Assembly: GCF_009884975.1 (NCBI RefSeq)
Contig: NZ_CP041970.1
Location: 3,224,001-3,288,000 of the forward strand
DNA: 64,000 nucleotides
Reading direction: 5' to 3'
Source of the DNA: Acinetobacter dispersus
GTDB lineage: Bacteria; Pseudomonadota; Gammaproteobacteria; Pseudomonadales; Moraxellaceae
The notes under the pieces are model-generated. The model did no database searches, was not told where the DNA came from, and saw only the letters and a program-made list of their open reading frames with translations. The position numbers and the translations under genes were made by a program. Positions 1 through 8,755 of the stretch are shown here, one piece after another (position 1 is the first letter of the stretch; each line of letters begins with the position of its first letter).

Positions 1-1116
1 ATTGTGCGTGACAATAAAGGTGTTAAAGCTTGGTCGATTGCACTCACGTTTGTCGTGAGTATGGCTTTGGTCTATGCGGTGTTAGGTCTGATTGCTTCAG
101 CGGCAGGGCTGAATTTCCAACGCTGGTTACAACAGCCCGCGACACTGATTGCATTTAGCTTATTGTTCGTGGTGTTTGCCCTCAATCTATTTGGTCTATT
201 TGAGTTAAAACTGCCACAGAACTGGGTCAATCGACTGGATCAAATGCAGTCCAATCAAAAAGGCGGCACACTGGTTGGTGCCAGCGTCATGGGGATGATC
301 TCTGCACTGTTGGTTGGGCCTTGTATGACGGCACCTCTGGCAGGGGTATTACTGTTTATTTCGCAAACACAGAGTCAATGGCAAGGTGGGTTGTTACTGT
401 TTACACTGGGTTTTGGGATGGGCATACCATTGCTGTTGGCCAGTGTTTTGGGGGCAAAAGCTTTACCCAAAGCAGGCGACTGGATGAACCAAATCAAGGT
501 GATTTTTGCCTTTTTAATGCTGGCATTGAGCATTTACTTTATCCGCCCTTTGCTGCCAGAGTTAGCGATTCAAATTCTCAGCTTAACTCTTGGTTTAGCC
601 TTTATTATTTATGCGGCATATCGCCTGTTTGCACAGAAAAGCAAGCTGCAATGGCTCTATGCGATATTACTGATTTTAGCGATTCCAGCATTGACCTTTA
701 ATCAATATCAGCATTTTCAAAGTCTCAGTTCAGTCCAGGCAGATAAATTGGCCGAATGGCATGTGGCAAGAACAGCAGATGAATTTCAGCAGATTTTAGC
801 CAATGCACCCAAAGACCGTGGCATTGTGATTGATGTCTATGCGGATTGGTGTGTGGCTTGTCAGCCGATTGAGCATCGCATTCTAAAAGATGTCGAAGTC
901 CAGCAGGCTTTATCGGGTTATTATTTAATTAAAATGGATTTAAGCCATTATGATGCGTCACACCAAGCATTGTTAGCACAGTGGGATATTTTAGGACCAC
1001 CGACTTATTTGTTCCTAGATCAGCAACAACAAGAAATTCGCTCACTGCGTTTAACTGGTGCATTCCAAAAAGCTGAGCTATTACAACAACTCGCTTTATT
1101 TAAAGGAAAACAATAA
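1..1116 (+). CDS. dsbD: Thiol:disulfide interchange protein DsbD, C-terminal part (5' end outside window)
   Basis: Inner-membrane protein that moves electrons from cytoplasmic thioredoxin to periplasmic thiol proteins. The frame is open to base 1 and family members are about 600 residues, so roughly the first third (the periplasmic alpha domain and first helices) is missing; the GTG at 4 is not taken as the start. Seen here are the end of the polytopic beta domain with a Cys in a GPCMTAP motif (about residue 107 of the visible part), several hydrophobic helices, and a C-terminal thioredoxin-like domain with the redox motif CVAC at about 283-286. The gene stops 2 bases before the next start, so the two are probably co-transcribed. 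Confident in the family. Confidence 0.93.
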   Translation: MVRDNKGVKAWSIALTFVVSMALVYAVLGLIASAAGLNFQRWLQQPATLIAFSLLFVVFALNLFGLFELKLPQNWVNRLDQMQSNQKGGTLVGASVMGMISALLVGPCMTAPLAGVLLFISQTQSQWQGGLLLFTLGFGMGIPLLLASVLGAKALPKAGDWMNQIKVIFAFLMLALSIYFIRPLLPELAIQILSLTLGLAFIIYAAYRLFAQKSKLQWLYAILLILAIPALTFNQYQHFQSLSSVQADKLAEWHVARTADEFQQILANAPKDRGIVIDVYADWCVACQPIEHRILKDVEVQQALSGYYLIKMDLSHYDASHQALLAQWDILGPPTYLFLDQQQQEIRSLRLTGAFQKAELLQQLALFKGKQ

Positions 1117-1118
1117 CA

Positions 1119-1814
1119 ATGTATCAACTCTTTATTGGCAATAAAAATTACTCCACGTGGTCGATGCGTCCATGGATTTTACTTACACAGGTAGGGATTT
1201 CCTTTCAGGAGCATGTGATTCAGTTTGATAGTTTTGAACCTGAAAGTGAATTTAAAACAGAGATTCTAAAACTGAATCCAACGGGTAAAGTCCCTGCACT
1301 TGTGAATGGTGATTTGGTGGTCTGGGATAGCTTGGCGATTTGTGAATATATTGCCGAACAGCATCCTGAACTGAGATTGTGGACAGAAGAGAAGACATTA
1401 CGTGCCAGAGCGCGTTGTATTAGTGCAGAAATGCACAGTGGCTTTCAAAGCTTACGAAATCTTTGCCCCATGAATGTCGAAGCTGACCTGACACATATTG
1501 GTAAGCAGTTATGGTCAGAGCATGCGCAATTGCGTGCCGATGTTGCTCGAATTGATCAGATCTGGTCAGAACGTCCGAGTGAAGACAGTTTTTTATGTGG
1601 TGAATTTAGTATTGCGGATGCGTTCTATGCACCCGTGGTAATGCGCTTCGAATGTTTTAAACTACCGCTTTCAGCATCAGGCCAAGCCTATGCACAAAAG
1701 ATCTTGTCTTTGGCATCGGTACAGCAATGGATTACCGAAGCTAGACAAGAGCAGATGTTCGTACCTTTTGATGAGCCTTATCGTCAACATCGCGAAGAGT
1801 TTTTGAAAGATTAA
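1119..1814 (+). CDS. Glutathione S-transferase family protein
   Basis: Cytosolic GST-fold protein, 231 aa, a normal family length. The N-terminal thioredoxin-like half (about 1-80) begins with a YSTWSMRPWI stretch, where Ser/Thr residues could activate glutathione. It contains the cis-Pro region (KVPAL) and the glutathione-binding WDSLAICEYIAE segment. The rest is the all-helical C-terminal domain. It starts 2 bases after the dsbD stop, which suggests translational coupling. The substrate cannot be inferred from sequence; the class resembles YfcF/zeta-like bacterial GSTs. No promoter of its own is obvious. Confidence 0.88.
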   Translation: MYQLFIGNKNYSTWSMRPWILLTQVGISFQEHVIQFDSFEPESEFKTEILKLNPTGKVPALVNGDLVVWDSLAICEYIAEQHPELRLWTEEKTLRARARCISAEMHSGFQSLRNLCPMNVEADLTHIGKQLWSEHAQLRADVARIDQIWSERPSEDSFLCGEFSIADAFYAPVVMRFECFKLPLSASGQAYAQKILSLASVQQWITEARQEQMFVPFDEPYRQHREEFLKD

Positions 1815-1852
1815 TCAATATTGCAATGAAGGCAGATTGTACCTTCATTGTT

Positions 1853-3046
1853 CTAACTCGCAGTAAGTTCGGTAAAAATTTTAACTTGATTACGTCCCGC
1901 AGCTTTGACCGCATACAGTGCCTGATCTGCTTGGCTAATGATGAGATGCGGTTCATCGGCACTGAGTGAGCTACTGATTCCAAAACTGGCACTTACTACA
2001 AACTCTTGCTTATCTTCGCTAATAAACTGTAGTTGTGATACCGCAAGGCGGCAGCGTTCAGCTACATTCCTTGCTTGTACTGTGGTGGTGTTGGGAAGTA
2101 ATAAAATAAATTCTTCACCACCAAAACGACCAATAATATCTTGGTCACGTAAATTTTTTGCCAAGCATTTTGCCACAGTGACCAACACCTGGTCGCCCAT
2201 GCTATGTCCAAAATGATCATTAATACTTTTAAAATGATCGAGATCAAGCAGAACAATCGAATAAAGCTGGTCCGGTTGTTGATGTAACTTTTCTAAGTAA
2301 CTGCCGATACTGCGTCGATTCAGTACATTGGTCAGTGGATCCAGTCGACTCAGGATTTGAATGGTCATCTCCCGAGTCCGCCATTGGGTCAGCAGAATTT
2401 CAAACAGAAATAAACAGGCCAACATGATCGGCAATAAGAAAAACATCATACTGCCGACCCAAAATGGGTGCATCGATACTTCATTCAGCCGCTGCATATT
2501 AAACAATGGTGCATAAGTCAGTACCCCAACCATACTGAGGTAGTTGCATAGCAATAAGGCAAATGTTGCAGGAATGAGTGCGCAGTAGACCATCCTACGA
2601 TCAAACAGCACCAAACCTACACCGACTACGCTGACATAACCCACCATAGTGGCAGGACTGAAACTTCCAACCAAATAGCTGTTATGACACAGCATTGCAG
2701 TAAAAACCTGAACGCTCAGAATGGGCAAAATACTTTGTGCCCAAAGCTGTTCTCTAAATAGGTGACAAGGGATAATCAGCAATAATAAAACGACCAGCAT
2801 GATCAAACTGGTCCATAATTGTGAACGTACCAGATTCAAATGCACCCATTGATTGTACTGTGGGTTGATTAAGACAAAAATATCCCAGCTGATCCAAAAC
2901 AGATTCATAAATGCTGCAAGGATCAGCAATAAAATACTTTTTTTGAGTATGGTCCAATTGACTACAATGTGATGTTCCCAAGAAAGCCTAAAGCCCCATC
3001 CTTTTGTGTCAGTTGACCTATTAAAACGAATCTTCACCATTGGCAT
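1853..3046 (-). CDS. Membrane-anchored diguanylate cyclase (GGDEF)
   Basis: Predicted to make cyclic di-GMP from two GTP. The 397 aa protein has about six hydrophobic helices (roughly residues 35-220) and then a GGDEF domain with an intact GGEEF active site at 309-313. An RDQD inhibitory I-site (300-303) lies five residues before it, so product inhibition is expected. There is no EAL or HD-GYP domain. The start is ATGCCAATG, preceded by AAGGA about 6 bases upstream. The N-terminal membrane part looks like a sensor module, but I cannot name the family or ligand. It runs convergent with the GST gene and stands alone. Confidence 0.9.
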   Translation of the reverse strand: MPMVKIRFNRSTDTKGWGFRLSWEHHIVVNWTILKKSILLLILAAFMNLFWISWDIFVLINPQYNQWVHLNLVRSQLWTSLIMLVVLLLLIIPCHLFREQLWAQSILPILSVQVFTAMLCHNSYLVGSFSPATMVGYVSVVGVGLVLFDRRMVYCALIPATFALLLCNYLSMVGVLTYAPLFNMQRLNEVSMHPFWVGSMMFFLLPIMLACLFLFEILLTQWRTREMTIQILSRLDPLTNVLNRRSIGSYLEKLHQQPDQLYSIVLLDLDHFKSINDHFGHSMGDQVLVTVAKCLAKNLRDQDIIGRFGGEEFILLLPNTTTVQARNVAERCRLAVSQLQFISEDKQEFVVSASFGISSSLSADEPHLIISQADQALYAVKAAGRNQVKIFTELTAS

Positions 3047-3243
3047 GCATCCTTTTATGCAATGAGATTCCTAGGAACTGTATATCTGTCGTCAAAATAT
3101 TGAGGAACGATAATTAAAATAACAATAGCATCTTTAGAATGAGAAAAAAGTCTAGTTCTGGGCTTTTTAGTGCAAAATAGGACGGGAAAAATTCTTTGAA
3201 AAATCAGCTGTTATCTAAATATCCAATCAATTTTATTTTATGA

Positions 3244-3296
3244 TGACCAAAGGGAATTAAGAGTGACAATGGTCAGACATAGCTGACCATTTTTTA
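3244..3296 (+). terminator. Orphan plus-strand terminator with a competing hairpin
   Basis: The inverted repeat AATGGTCA (3268-3275) / TGACCATT (3284-3291) runs into a T-tract on the plus strand. The minus strand has no T-tract after the stem, so it does not serve the esterase gene. A second TGACCA at 3244-3249 can pair with the same TGGTCA, giving two mutually exclusive hairpins. No gene reads into it on the plus strand, so it may end a short unannotated RNA from the 3047-3243 gap, which shows no coding potential to me. Confidence 0.5.
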
Positions 3297-3312
3297 CACG
3301 ATCTTATTTTGC

Positions 3313-4224
3313 TTAGTCACGATCGAGCGCATGTGCAAATTCAGCAATATCTGCTAATGCTTGTTTGGCTTCAGGGAACCAAGCATTAAACATTTGGAAG
3401 TTATGCCACATACCAGTATACAGTTTGAACTGAACTTTAACATCAGCCTGTTCTGCTTTTTCTCTAAAGCGTTTTGAGTCATCCAGTAAAATTTCTTTCG
3501 AACCCACTTGCACCAAGGTGGGTGGTAGCCCTTTTAAATCATCAAACAATGGTGAAACACGTGGATCATCGGCTTGAATATTATCGGTCAGATAATGATT
3601 GATACCTGCCTGTAAGGCCTCAATCGACAATAAGGCATCATGTTTTTGATTAAAGCGTAGTGATTCACTGGTTAAGGTGAGATCAAGATAAGGCGACATC
3701 AGAATCAAGCCACTTGGCATCAGTTCAGGCTGTTGTTTGAGACGCAAACACAGCGCCAAGGCAAGGTTTGCGCCACAAGAATCACCTGAGATAATAATAT
3801 CTTTCGGTTTAATCCCTTGTACCAATAGTGCTTGGTAAACATCGAAAATTGCATCGATGGCTTCAGGATATGGATACTCAGGCGCAAGTGGATAATCGAC
3901 ATGAATCACTTGCATTTGAGTACGTGCAGCAATATCTGTCATCAATGCACGATGAGTATTTAAACTGCCAAGGAAAAAAGCACCACCGTGAATGTGGAAA
4001 ATCAGTTGTGTAGCAGCTGCTTGCGCTTTGATTTCTTCACCACGCACACCAGCTAGACGTATTGGACGGACTTGTACTGTTGAATCTTGTGGAAATAGAC
4101 GGCACAGTTGATCGAGCAACGGACGTAATGCATTTGGAGCCAAGTTAAATTGACTAGGTGTCCGAATCGTCGCTTTAAGTAAGGATTCAGTAAAATAATA
4201 TTTCCAAACAGTAGCAAATTTCAT
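3313..4224 (-). CDS. Alpha/beta hydrolase, HSL/GDXG esterase family
   Basis: Probable carboxylesterase or lipase acting on short-chain esters. The 303 aa protein has the oxyanion-hole motif HGGAF at 79-83, the nucleophile elbow GDSCG at 147-151 (Ser149), an acidic residue at 248/249 in LLDDS, and the catalytic His274 in GMWHNF. That is the full triad and spacing of the hormone-sensitive-lipase-like family. No signal peptide is evident, so it is likely cytosolic. It is a single gene, divergent from the DUF2147 gene. The physiological substrate is unknown. Confidence 0.9.
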   Translation of the reverse strand: MKFATVWKYYFTESLLKATIRTPSQFNLAPNALRPLLDQLCRLFPQDSTVQVRPIRLAGVRGEEIKAQAAATQLIFHIHGGAFFLGSLNTHRALMTDIAARTQMQVIHVDYPLAPEYPYPEAIDAIFDVYQALLVQGIKPKDIIISGDSCGANLALALCLRLKQQPELMPSGLILMSPYLDLTLTSESLRFNQKHDALLSIEALQAGINHYLTDNIQADDPRVSPLFDDLKGLPPTLVQVGSKEILLDDSKRFREKAEQADVKVQFKLYTGMWHNFQMFNAWFPEAKQALADIAEFAHALDRD

Positions 4225-4428
4225 AATTTTTCCATATTGTTAGATCAGTATAGCAATAAGAAAGTTCTTGAAAATAAGCTATGTCTGAGCACGACGATAA
4301 AATCTGAAAAAATGTGCACTACGACACTCTTACTCAGGTTATACCAAATAGTCATAATCAAGAATTGCAATATTGATTGAAGTTCTCAATACTTTCAGTT
4401 TGAAAGACCCCTTAAGGATATTACAAAA

Positions 4429-4866
4429 ATGAAGAAAATTGCTTTAGCATTTGGATTGCTCGGTTTGACAACTTTTGCCAATGCAGCGGATGCGCTGAAT
4501 GGCAGTGTTTGGCAGACCATTGATGATGAAACAAAACAGCCAAAGGCGATCGTGAAGTTCACGGAGCAAAAGGATGGAACGTTAACGGCGTCGATTCAAA
4601 AATATTTAGTAGCAGGCCAGGAAAATGCTTGTTCTAAATGTGAAGGAACGTACCATAACAAACCACTGAAGGGCGTGACTATTGTAAATGGCCTGAAAAA
4701 TGTCGGTGGTGTGAACTACGATGGTGGTTCAATTATCGATCCTAAAAATGGTAAAACCTATAAATTGAAAGCTGAAATTATCGAAGGTGGTAAAAAGCTG
4801 AAATTACGTGGTTATATCGGTGTCGCTGCTTTAGGTCGTAACCAAACTTGGATTCGTACCAACTAA
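4429..4866 (+). CDS. DUF2147 family secreted protein
   Basis: A 145 aa exported protein of unknown function. It starts at an ATG preceded by AAGGA (4414-4418) and has a clear signal peptide of about 20 residues ending FANA|A. The mature part holds the DUF2147 hallmarks: a WQTIDDETKQPKAIV opening, a Cys pair (CSKC), and a C-terminal beta-rich segment ending in GRNQTWIR. Homologues are periplasmic or lipocalin-like small proteins. It is monocistronic, closed by a strong bidirectional terminator. No enzymatic residues can be identified. Confidence 0.88.
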   Translation: MKKIALAFGLLGLTTFANAADALNGSVWQTIDDETKQPKAIVKFTEQKDGTLTASIQKYLVAGQENACSKCEGTYHNKPLKGVTIVNGLKNVGGVNYDGGSIIDPKNGKTYKLKAEIIEGGKKLKLRGYIGVAALGRNQTWIRTN

Positions 4867-4882
4867 GCCAGATTTAAATAAT

Positions 4883-4919
4883 AAAAAACCGAGTCTTAAC
4901 TTAAGACTCGGTTTTTTAT
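4883..4919. terminator. Bidirectional intrinsic terminator
   Basis: A perfect stem AAAACCGAGTCTTAA / TTAAGACTCGGTTTT is flanked by A- and T-runs. It lies between the convergent DUF2147 and ArsC-like genes and can serve both. Confidence 0.9.
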
Positions 4920-4939
4920 TACCGCTTATTTTTTAGAAT

Positions 4940-5290
4940 TTAAGCAGATAAAGCTTGATAAGTGGCTTCATCAAAGCCAATCACAAAACCTTGTGGGGTT
5001 TGCAGTACAGGACGCTTAATCAGGCTTGGCTGAGCAATTAGGGCTTCAATCAGGTTCTGTTCATTACTGGTCGCGTGTGTTTGCTCATCCGCGCTTAATT
5101 TGCGCCATGTGGTGCCTTTTTTATTGAGCACTTTATCTGCGCCAATCTCTTTTAACCAGATCGCTAAAGTATCTGCATCAATACCTTGTTTTTTATAATC
5201 ATGAAATTCGTAATTGATGCCTTTGGCTTGTAAAGCATCAAAAGCTTTTTTCATCGAATTACAATTTTTAATGCCGTAAATTTTAAACAT
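4940..5290 (-). CDS. ArsC/Spx-family reductase (YffB-like)
   Basis: Small thioredoxin-fold protein related to glutathione-dependent arsenate reductase and Spx. I prefer the ATG at 5290 (MFKIYGIKNC...) over one four codons upstream, because homologues start there; this gives 116 aa. It has the N-terminal motif KNCNSMKKA with a single redox Cys (C-x-x-S type), WLKEIGADKVLNKKGTTWRKL in the middle, and the KRPV segment typical of the family. YffB-type proteins are not proven arsenate reductases and no ars genes are nearby, so an arsenic role is not implied. Confidence 0.88.
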   Translation of the reverse strand: MFKIYGIKNCNSMKKAFDALQAKGINYEFHDYKKQGIDADTLAIWLKEIGADKVLNKKGTTWRKLSADEQTHATSNEQNLIEALIAQPSLIKRPVLQTPQGFVIGFDEATYQALSA

Positions 5291-5480
5291 ACCGAAAACC
5301 ATAAAAAGAATAAAAGATATGGGCCAAAGCCTAACGCAAAAGAAGGGTGGTGTACCAGTTGAAATTTTTTATCAAGTTGATCGGTAGAATATGTGAAGCA
5401 GAAATTTAATGACAAAAATGATCATGTGATTTGAGCATAAGGGCTAAAGACAAAGCCAAGAAAGAAAATCTAATATCTAG

Positions 5481-5636
5481 AAAAGAGAAAACCCGCATAT
5501 AATCTTCCTGATTATGCGGGTCTCATTTCAACGTCCAATGTCTCATCCTTGCAAATAAACTTAATCTAAGTTTATTTTATCTTCCTACGGCTTCCTATCC
5601 TTTTTTGGTCATCCTGACCGCTTCCCTGTGCCGTGA
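5481..5636 (-). ncRNA. Candidate CsrA/RsmA-sequestering small RNA (CsrB/RsmZ type)
   Basis: Read on the minus strand, this stretch has eight GGA triplets in about 155 bases, most as AGGA. Two sit exactly in hairpin loops: GGTC-AGGAT-GACC (5602-5614) and AATC-AGGAA-GATT, the latter inside the terminator stem ACCCGCAT/ATGCGGGT that runs into a T-rich tail (about 5481-5522). An 11-bp perfect hairpin AAATAAACTTA/TAAGTTTATTT separates them, and an outer ACGGC/GCCGT stem closes the 5' part. A -10-like CATTAT lies just before the likely 5' end, and a CTTACA half-site (5690-5695) resembles half of a GacA box. CsrB/RsmY/RsmZ RNAs bind CsrA/RsmA through GGA in loops. No ORF is present. Ends are estimates. 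Confidence 0.62.
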
Positions 5637-5712
5637 AGCTATAATGCCGTTCTAGATGCGAAATAAAAATACACAAAAGCGACAAGTTATGTAAGCTAAA
5701 GAAGCGATCAAA

Positions 5713-5728
5713 GTGAACATGTGTTCAC
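5713..5728. repeat. Palindrome immediately after exonuclease III
   Basis: GTGAACA-TG-TGTTCAC is an inverted repeat with 7-bp arms, directly after the xthA stop and upstream of the small-RNA candidate. It lacks a T-tract. It could be a protein-binding site controlling the RNA promoter or a simple 3' stem. Confidence 0.45.
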
Positions 5729-6553
5729 TTATTCGTGTATTTTATAGTCGATAATCACGGGTGCATGGTCACTAAACCATTGTTCTTTATAGACCCATGC
5801 ATTTGTTGTACGTGCTTTCCAGTCTGGAGAGCATGAATGGTAGTCAATACGCCACCCAACATTTTTCGCACGTGCTTGACCACGATTTGACCACCACGAA
5901 TACAATTCTGCTTCAGGGCGAACTTCGCGGAAAGTATCCACATAACCTAACTCATCATACATATGATCGAGCCAAGCACGTTCATGTGGCAGTACCCCAG
6001 AAGATTTCTGGTTACCTGACCAGTTTTTAATATCGATGCGTTTATGCACGATATTGTAATCCCCACAGACGATGATTGATTTATTTTCATCTCGCCACTG
6101 TTTGAGTATTTTGGCGTATTCTTGTAAAAACACGTCTTTGCGTGCTTGCGCTTCGTCACCGCTTGATCCTGATGGCAAGTATAGCGAGGCAATATGAACA
6201 GTTTGTGACAGCCCTAAATCAAATTCAGCAGTCGTAAAACGTCCTTGAGAATCAGCCAGTTCAAAGCCTAAACCATCTTTCACTGAAACGAATGGCAGAC
6301 GGCTATAAATCGCCGTACCTGCATAGCCCGCACGTTCAGCAGGGAACAGGTGGGTATACCAACCTTCAGGTTTAAATTTATCGGTCCATTGTTCATGGGT
6401 AATGCGACTTTCTTGCATACAAACCACATCAGCACCCGACTGTTCTAGCCATTCGAGTAGACCTTTGGTAACTGATGAGCGCAAGCCATTTACGTTAATT
6501 GAAACGACTCGAAGAATTTTTACATCACTTGGATAGCTATCCTTTGGTATCAT
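5729..6553 (-). CDS. xthA: Exodeoxyribonuclease III
   Basis: Mg-dependent AP endonuclease and 3'-5' exonuclease of base-excision repair. I use the ATG at 6553 ([10 protein letters not shown]..., 274 aa) rather than upstream in-frame codons, because the upstream part overlaps the promoter and start of pyrE. Motifs of the EEP superfamily are complete: [13 protein letters not shown] (catalytic Glu), [21 protein letters not shown], the WRIDYH stretch (RIDY) and the C-terminal SDHAPVI with the catalytic Asp-His pair. It is divergent from pyrE across only 41 bases. Confidence 0.93.
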   Translation of the reverse strand: MIPKDSYPSDVKILRVVSINVNGLRSSVTKGLLEWLEQSGADVVCMQESRITHEQWTDKFKPEGWYTHLFPAERAGYAGTAIYSRLPFVSVKDGLGFELADSQGRFTTAEFDLGLSQTVHIASLYLPSGSSGDEAQARKDVFLQEYAKILKQWRDENKSIIVCGDYNIVHKRIDIKNWSGNQKSSGVLPHERAWLDHMYDELGYVDTFREVRPEAELYSWWSNRGQARAKNVGWRIDYHSCSPDWKARTTNAWVYKEQWFSDHAPVIIDYKIHE

Positions 6554-6594
6554 ACGTCTGTTTAACCTCAATTGAAGAATTTGGAGCACTTTAT

Positions 6595-7245
6595 ATGACA
6601 ACGCCTGTGTCATTTCATCCGCAAGCTTTTATCGAACTCGCATTATCACGTGGAGTGCTTAAATTTGGTGAGTTTACCTTAAAATCAGGCCGTGTCAGTC
6701 CTTATTTCTTTAACGCAGGTTTGTTAAACGATGGTGAAGCACTGTCTTTGTTAGCGCAAGGCTATGCCGACAAACTGGTACAGTGTGACAATGTCGGTGT
6801 GATTTTTGGCCCAGCGTATAAAGGGATTCCTTTTGTCGCAGCAACAGCTGTGGCATTGTCTCAAGTGCATGGCAAAAGTGTACCTTGGGGCTTTAACCGT
6901 AAAGAAGCCAAAGATCACGGTGAAGGCGGTGTGTTGGTAGGTGCATCGGTTGCAGGTCAAAAAGTCTGGATCATTGACGATGTGATCACTGCGGGCACTG
7001 CGATTCGTGAAGTTGTGACCATCTTAAAAAATGCAGGTGCTGAAATTGCAGGTGTATTGGTGGCGTTAGATCGTCAAGAACGTGGTCAAGGTCAGCTTTC
7101 TGCGATTCAGGAAGTGCAAAAAGAACTCGAAATTCCAGTTCATGCATTGATCACCATGAAAGATTTGATGGATTATTTGGATGCAAAAGGCGAAAAAGAC
7201 GCTTTAGCCAATATGCAGGCTTATCGTGAAAAATATGGCATCTAA
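6595..7245 (+). CDS. pyrE: Orotate phosphoribosyltransferase
   Basis: Joins orotate and PRPP to give OMP in de novo pyrimidine synthesis. The ATG at 6595 ([10 protein letters not shown]...) has GGAG 9 bases upstream and gives 216 aa, the usual length; longer in-frame extensions would run into xthA. Family signatures seen are [35 protein letters not shown] and the PRPP-binding loop [16 protein letters not shown]. It is monocistronic with its own terminator. Confidence 0.96.
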   Translation: MTTPVSFHPQAFIELALSRGVLKFGEFTLKSGRVSPYFFNAGLLNDGEALSLLAQGYADKLVQCDNVGVIFGPAYKGIPFVAATAVALSQVHGKSVPWGFNRKEAKDHGEGGVLVGASVAGQKVWIIDDVITAGTAIREVVTILKNAGAEIAGVLVALDRQERGQGQLSAIQEVQKELEIPVHALITMKDLMDYLDAKGEKDALANMQAYREKYGI

Positions 7246-7261
7246 GTTTTAGATGTAAACG

Positions 7262-7289
7262 AAAAGGAAGCGAAGGCTTCCTTTTTTAT
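7262..7289 (+). terminator. Intrinsic terminator of pyrE
   Basis: GGAAGC-GAAG-GCTTCC followed by a run of T, 20 bases after the pyrE stop. Confidence 0.88.
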
Positions 7290-7316
7290 TCTTTGGTTTT
7301 GAGCGGGAAAATACGA

Positions 7317-8426
7317 TTACTCTTTCTTGTTTAAAGAAACTGTATTTTGTAGCTGAGCATTATTTTCATGATGTTCAATCGCTAATTCTATTAAACGGGT
7401 AATGAGGTCAGAGTAATTTAACCCACTCGCTTCCCATAGCTTTGGAAACATACTTATATTGGTAAAGCCCGGTAAGGTATTTATTTCATTAATAAAAACT
7501 TCTCCATTTTTTGTTAAAAAAACATCAACCCTTGCGAGTCCAGTGCATTCCAAAACTTCATAGGCTTTGATGGAGATCTCTCTAATTTTTTGACTGATTT
7601 CATCCGATATATTTGCAGGTATCGTTACTGTTGCACCCTTATCATTAATATATTTTGTGTCGTAAGAATAGAAGCTATCTTCCAGTTCAATTTCTCCGCA
7701 AACACTCGCCAAAGGTTCACTGTTGCCGATAACGGCACATTCTATTTCTCTGCCATCAATTCCTTGCTCAATCAAAACTTTATTGTCGTAAATGAATGCA
7801 GTATCTAGAGCTGTTTCAAATTCATCTTGAGTGCTGACTTTACTCACACCTACTGATGAACCCTGATTAGCGGGTTTAACGAATAATGGGCAGCCTAATT
7901 GTGAACTTGCAATTTCGAAGCTTATATCTTTTCTATTTTTCTTCGTTAGCTTTATGAAGGGGGTAATATTTAAGCCAGCATCTCTTAATAATCTTTTGGT
8001 TATATCTTTATCCATACACATGGCAGAACTGAGGACTTGAGAACCAACAAATGGAAGGTTCACCATTCTTAGCAATCCTTGCAATGAGCCATCTTCTCCA
8101 AGTGTTCCGTGAACGATCGGAAAGATCACATCCAATTGCGATAGCGTTTTGTTTTGAAACTCTATGATTTGTTTTTCATTTTTCCCTGGAATGAGCGCAA
8201 TATTTCGTCCTGATTGATGCAGTGAAATGAGAGATGGATTGTCTGAATTTAATAAAAAATGAGTACTTTCATTCAGATGCCATATTCCATTTTTATCGAT
8301 ACCGATTAATGTCACATCAAATTTTTCTCGATCTATCGCATCAACAATATTTCTTGCAGACTGAAGCGAAACCTCGTGCTCGGTAGATTTCCCCCCAAAT
8401 ATAATGCCAATATTTTTCTTCTGCAT
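7317..8426 (-). CDS. ddl: D-alanine--D-alanine ligase, DdlA-like second copy
   Basis: ATP-grasp ligase that joins two D-alanines for peptidoglycan. At 369 aa it is the longer DdlA-type form; the division-cluster copy (21630-22556) has 308. Motifs are GGKSTEHEVSL at the N-terminus, VHGTLGEDGSLQG, the ATP-binding KPANQGSSVGVSK, the omega-loop YDTKY and the C-terminal INEINTLPGFT. The YDTKY loop fits D-Ala-D-Ala rather than VanA-type D-Ala-D-Lac specificity. It stands alone, divergent from a GNAT gene, with more AT-rich codons than the neighbouring core genes. It may have been acquired, or it may be an ancestral paralogue. Confidence 0.9.
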   Translation of the reverse strand: MQKKNIGIIFGGKSTEHEVSLQSARNIVDAIDREKFDVTLIGIDKNGIWHLNESTHFLLNSDNPSLISLHQSGRNIALIPGKNEKQIIEFQNKTLSQLDVIFPIVHGTLGEDGSLQGLLRMVNLPFVGSQVLSSAMCMDKDITKRLLRDAGLNITPFIKLTKKNRKDISFEIASSQLGCPLFVKPANQGSSVGVSKVSTQDEFETALDTAFIYDNKVLIEQGIDGREIECAVIGNSEPLASVCGEIELEDSFYSYDTKYINDKGATVTIPANISDEISQKIREISIKAYEVLECTGLARVDVFLTKNGEVFINEINTLPGFTNISMFPKLWEASGLNYSDLITRLIELAIEHHENNAQLQNTVSLNKKE

Positions 8427-8755
8427 TCCTATATTTCCTTAAATATTTACTAAATTTTCAGCTAAAAACCAAACCTTAATGTACCTCTGAATGATGTAAC
8501 ATCATGATTAATATTTGTGACACTTAGCTAAATTTATCTGAATATCAAGGGAGAAGGGAAGCCATTACAGAATGATTGATTACTAATGGTTACGACATAT
8601 TTTTCTTCATTTCTAGGTTAGCTAAAGCTCAATAATCTTTTAATAAAATAAAGAATTAAAATATTTAGCATATTGTTGAAAATTAACTTAGCTTGGATAT
8701 CACAGATATTTTCATTTGTTTCAAATTGATATAACCAGAGTTAGAGAAAAGAAAA
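8427..8755. promoter_or_regulatory. Divergent intergenic region with a perfect 15-bp palindrome
   Basis: A 329-base AT-rich gap between the divergent ddl and GNAT genes. It contains ATGATGT-A-ACATCAT at 8491-8505, a perfect inverted repeat about 65 bases upstream of the ddl start and a plausible operator for a dimeric regulator. I see no ORF or terminator. Confidence 0.45.

Noticed and set aside
321..701. A 126-codon plus-strand frame inside dsbD
   Set aside because: It overlaps the dsbD frame with its clear thioredoxin motif and transmembrane pattern; no ribosome site or family resemblance.
7317..8426. VanA-type D-Ala-D-Lac ligase
   Set aside because: The omega loop has the YDTKY form of D-Ala-D-Ala ligases and no vanH or vanX neighbours are present.
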